NCBI RefSeq assembly: GCF_000517625.1
Contig: NZ_CP007055.1
Location: forward strand, 744,001 to 808,000
Length of the DNA: 64,000 bases
Direction of reading: 5' to 3'
Origin: Halostagnicola larsenii XH-48
Lineage (GTDB): Archaea; Halobacteriota; Halobacteria; Halobacteriales; Natrialbaceae
The notes under the pieces are model-generated. The model was not told the DNA's origin. It ran no database searches and saw only the letters and a program-made list of their open reading frames with translations. How positions within the stretch are numbered: position 1 is the first letter of the stretch; each line of letters starts with the position of its first letter. Below are positions 63,163 to 64,000 of the stretch, in pieces. The translations under genes were made by a program, and so were the position numbers.

Positions 63163-63909
63163 TCAGATTTCCGGTGCGAGCGCCTCGATGGAGGCATCGG
63201 CGTCGACGAACGTCGTCGCGAGCGCCGCCTCGGCGCGCCGGAGTCGGTACGACAGCGTCGAGCGCGGCACGTCGAGTTCCGTTGCGAGATCCGAGAGTTC
63301 GATCTCTCTCGGCGTCTCGTAGTAGCCGTGCTCGACGGCCGCCCGGAGCGCAGCCTGCTGGGACTCCGGAAGCGCCCCATCGGGATCGGGCCGCGCGCGC
63401 TCGGGGTCGACTTCCGTCAGCCGGATCATCTCCATTCCCGTACACTCGCCCACTTCGTCGCCGAGAGCGTCGAAGAAAGTGTGAACCGACGCGTCGCTCG
63501 AGAGGACGATCCGCCAGCGGTAGCGCTGGCCCTCGCGGTAGGTCTCGAACAGCAGCCCCTCACCGAGGTACTCGAGCGCGAGGTGGGGAATCGACGTACA
63601 GACCGGCGTCCGATCCCAGTAGGTGTAGACGACGAGCGTGTCGTTCGATCGATCGAGGACCTGGACCTCACACTCTGCACCGCAATCATCCTTGACCAGA
63701 CAGTCCGCGAAGTAGGTCGCGTCCCGATAGGCTTCCTCGAGATCCTCGAGGACCGCCGGCGAACCCGTCGCGTGGTCGACCCGCCAGAGGCTCTCGGGGG
63801 TGACGTGACACGACAGCGAGCGGACCGAGGCGTCGGGATTGTCCGCGAGTACGTCTGCAACCGGGTTCGTTCCCGGTTCGTACTCCAGCGCGAAGACGAA
63901 TTCTCTCAT
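63163..63909 (-). CDS. HTH-10 (bacterio-opsin activator-type) regulator next to the metal ATPase
   Basis: A 248-residue regulator. An N-terminal sensor-like region of about 190 residues contains CLVKDDCGAECEV, a cysteine cluster that could bind a metal, and the C terminus has the HTH-10 motif (LSDLATELDVPRSTLSYRLRRAE). It lies head-to-tail with the metal P-type ATPase, which suggests that it controls that gene in response to metal. The ATG at 63907-63909 is preferred to a GTG two codons upstream. Confidence 0.87.
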   Translation of the reverse strand: MREFVFALEYEPGTNPVADVLADNPDASVRSLSCHVTPESLWRVDHATGSPAVLEDLEEAYRDATYFADCLVKDDCGAECEVQVLDRSNDTLVVYTYWDRTPVCTSIPHLALEYLGEGLLFETYREGQRYRWRIVLSSDASVHTFFDALGDEVGECTGMEMIRLTEVDPERARPDPDGALPESQQAALRAAVEHGYYETPREIELSDLATELDVPRSTLSYRLRRAEAALATTFVDADASIEALAPEI

Positions 63910-64000
63910 ATCCACCCGTACGAGTCGACGGGAAAAAGGGTTCCCGGTGGTCGTCGTGGCACCGGTCGTGGTGTCGAGCGCACTCGAGTTGCTTCGAGAT

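Noticed and set aside
59357-63445. A single 1,362-residue minus-strand ORF
   Set aside because: Only the last 318 residues, from the ATG at 60313, match a real family; the rest is a shadow frame of the P-type ATPase.

Overview
The window reads as chromosomal DNA of an extremely halophilic archaeon (class Halobacteria). The evidence is high GC, proteins very rich in Asp and Glu, start codons often GTG, near-leaderless genes with a TATA box about 25-28 bases upstream of the ATG, ether-lipid and isoprenoid genes, twin-arginine signals, and archaeal forms of aIF5B, Pus10, TiaS, NOB1, SecF/SecD and two-subunit GMP synthase. Gene content resembles Natrialbales (Natrinema/Haloterrigena type); this genus-level placement is only an impression. 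I see no rRNA, complete tRNA, CRISPR array, transposase or prophage. Most of the window is core housekeeping DNA.

Layout. 1-6 kb: tail of an unknown gene, a DUF5787 protein with nuclease-like motifs, a TM2 protein, a NUDIX hydrolase, an S10-like protein, a membrane protein and an M20 amidohydrolase. 6-13 kb: geranylgeranyl reductase divergent from a 2Fe-2S ferredoxin, TiaS, an OBG/DRG GTPase and an NhaC antiporter, followed by an AT-rich 0.5 kb patch bounded by inverted repeats. 13-21 kb: a two-domain VOC protein, a sugar nucleotidyltransferase, IPP isomerase, MoaB, a PNPOx-like protein and a 5-formyl-THF cyclo-ligase. 21-29 kb: pyrG-guaAB(ATPase subunit)-small protein operon, aIF5B, a PRC-barrel protein and NOB1. 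29-39 kb: CPBP protease, Pgi, secF-secD, RNase HII, Pus10 and an HtrA-like lipoprotein. 39-48 kb: a four-PAS kinase, acyl-CoA dehydrogenase, a squalene/phytoene synthase, 3-hydroxyacyl-CoA dehydrogenase and a TlpA-type thioredoxin. 48-64 kb: an acyl-CoA carboxylase beta subunit with an N-terminal extension, a Tat-exported chymotrypsin-like protein, FBP aldolase and FBPase, PadR, a fused heme O synthase, an aldo/keto reductase, an F420-type oxidoreductase, a Zn/Cd-type P-ATPase and its likely regulator.

How genes work together. Aldolase and FBPase overlap by 4 bases and, with Pgi elsewhere, make a gluconeogenic set. IPP isomerase, geranylgeranyl reductase and the squalene/phytoene synthase serve isoprenoid and lipid synthesis. 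Acyl-CoA dehydrogenase, 3-hydroxyacyl-CoA dehydrogenase and acyl-CoA carboxylase serve acyl-CoA metabolism. pyrG and guaA are a nucleotide amination operon.

No large undescribed system stands out. The best leads are small: the IR-bounded patch at 12.5-13.0 kb, a G/T-rich gene-free stretch at 21.1-21.4 kb, a broken ORF at 25.2 kb, a tRNA 3'-end scar next to three consecutive hairpins at 48.1-48.3 kb, the DUF5787 nuclease-like motifs, and the N-terminal fusion on the carboxylase.
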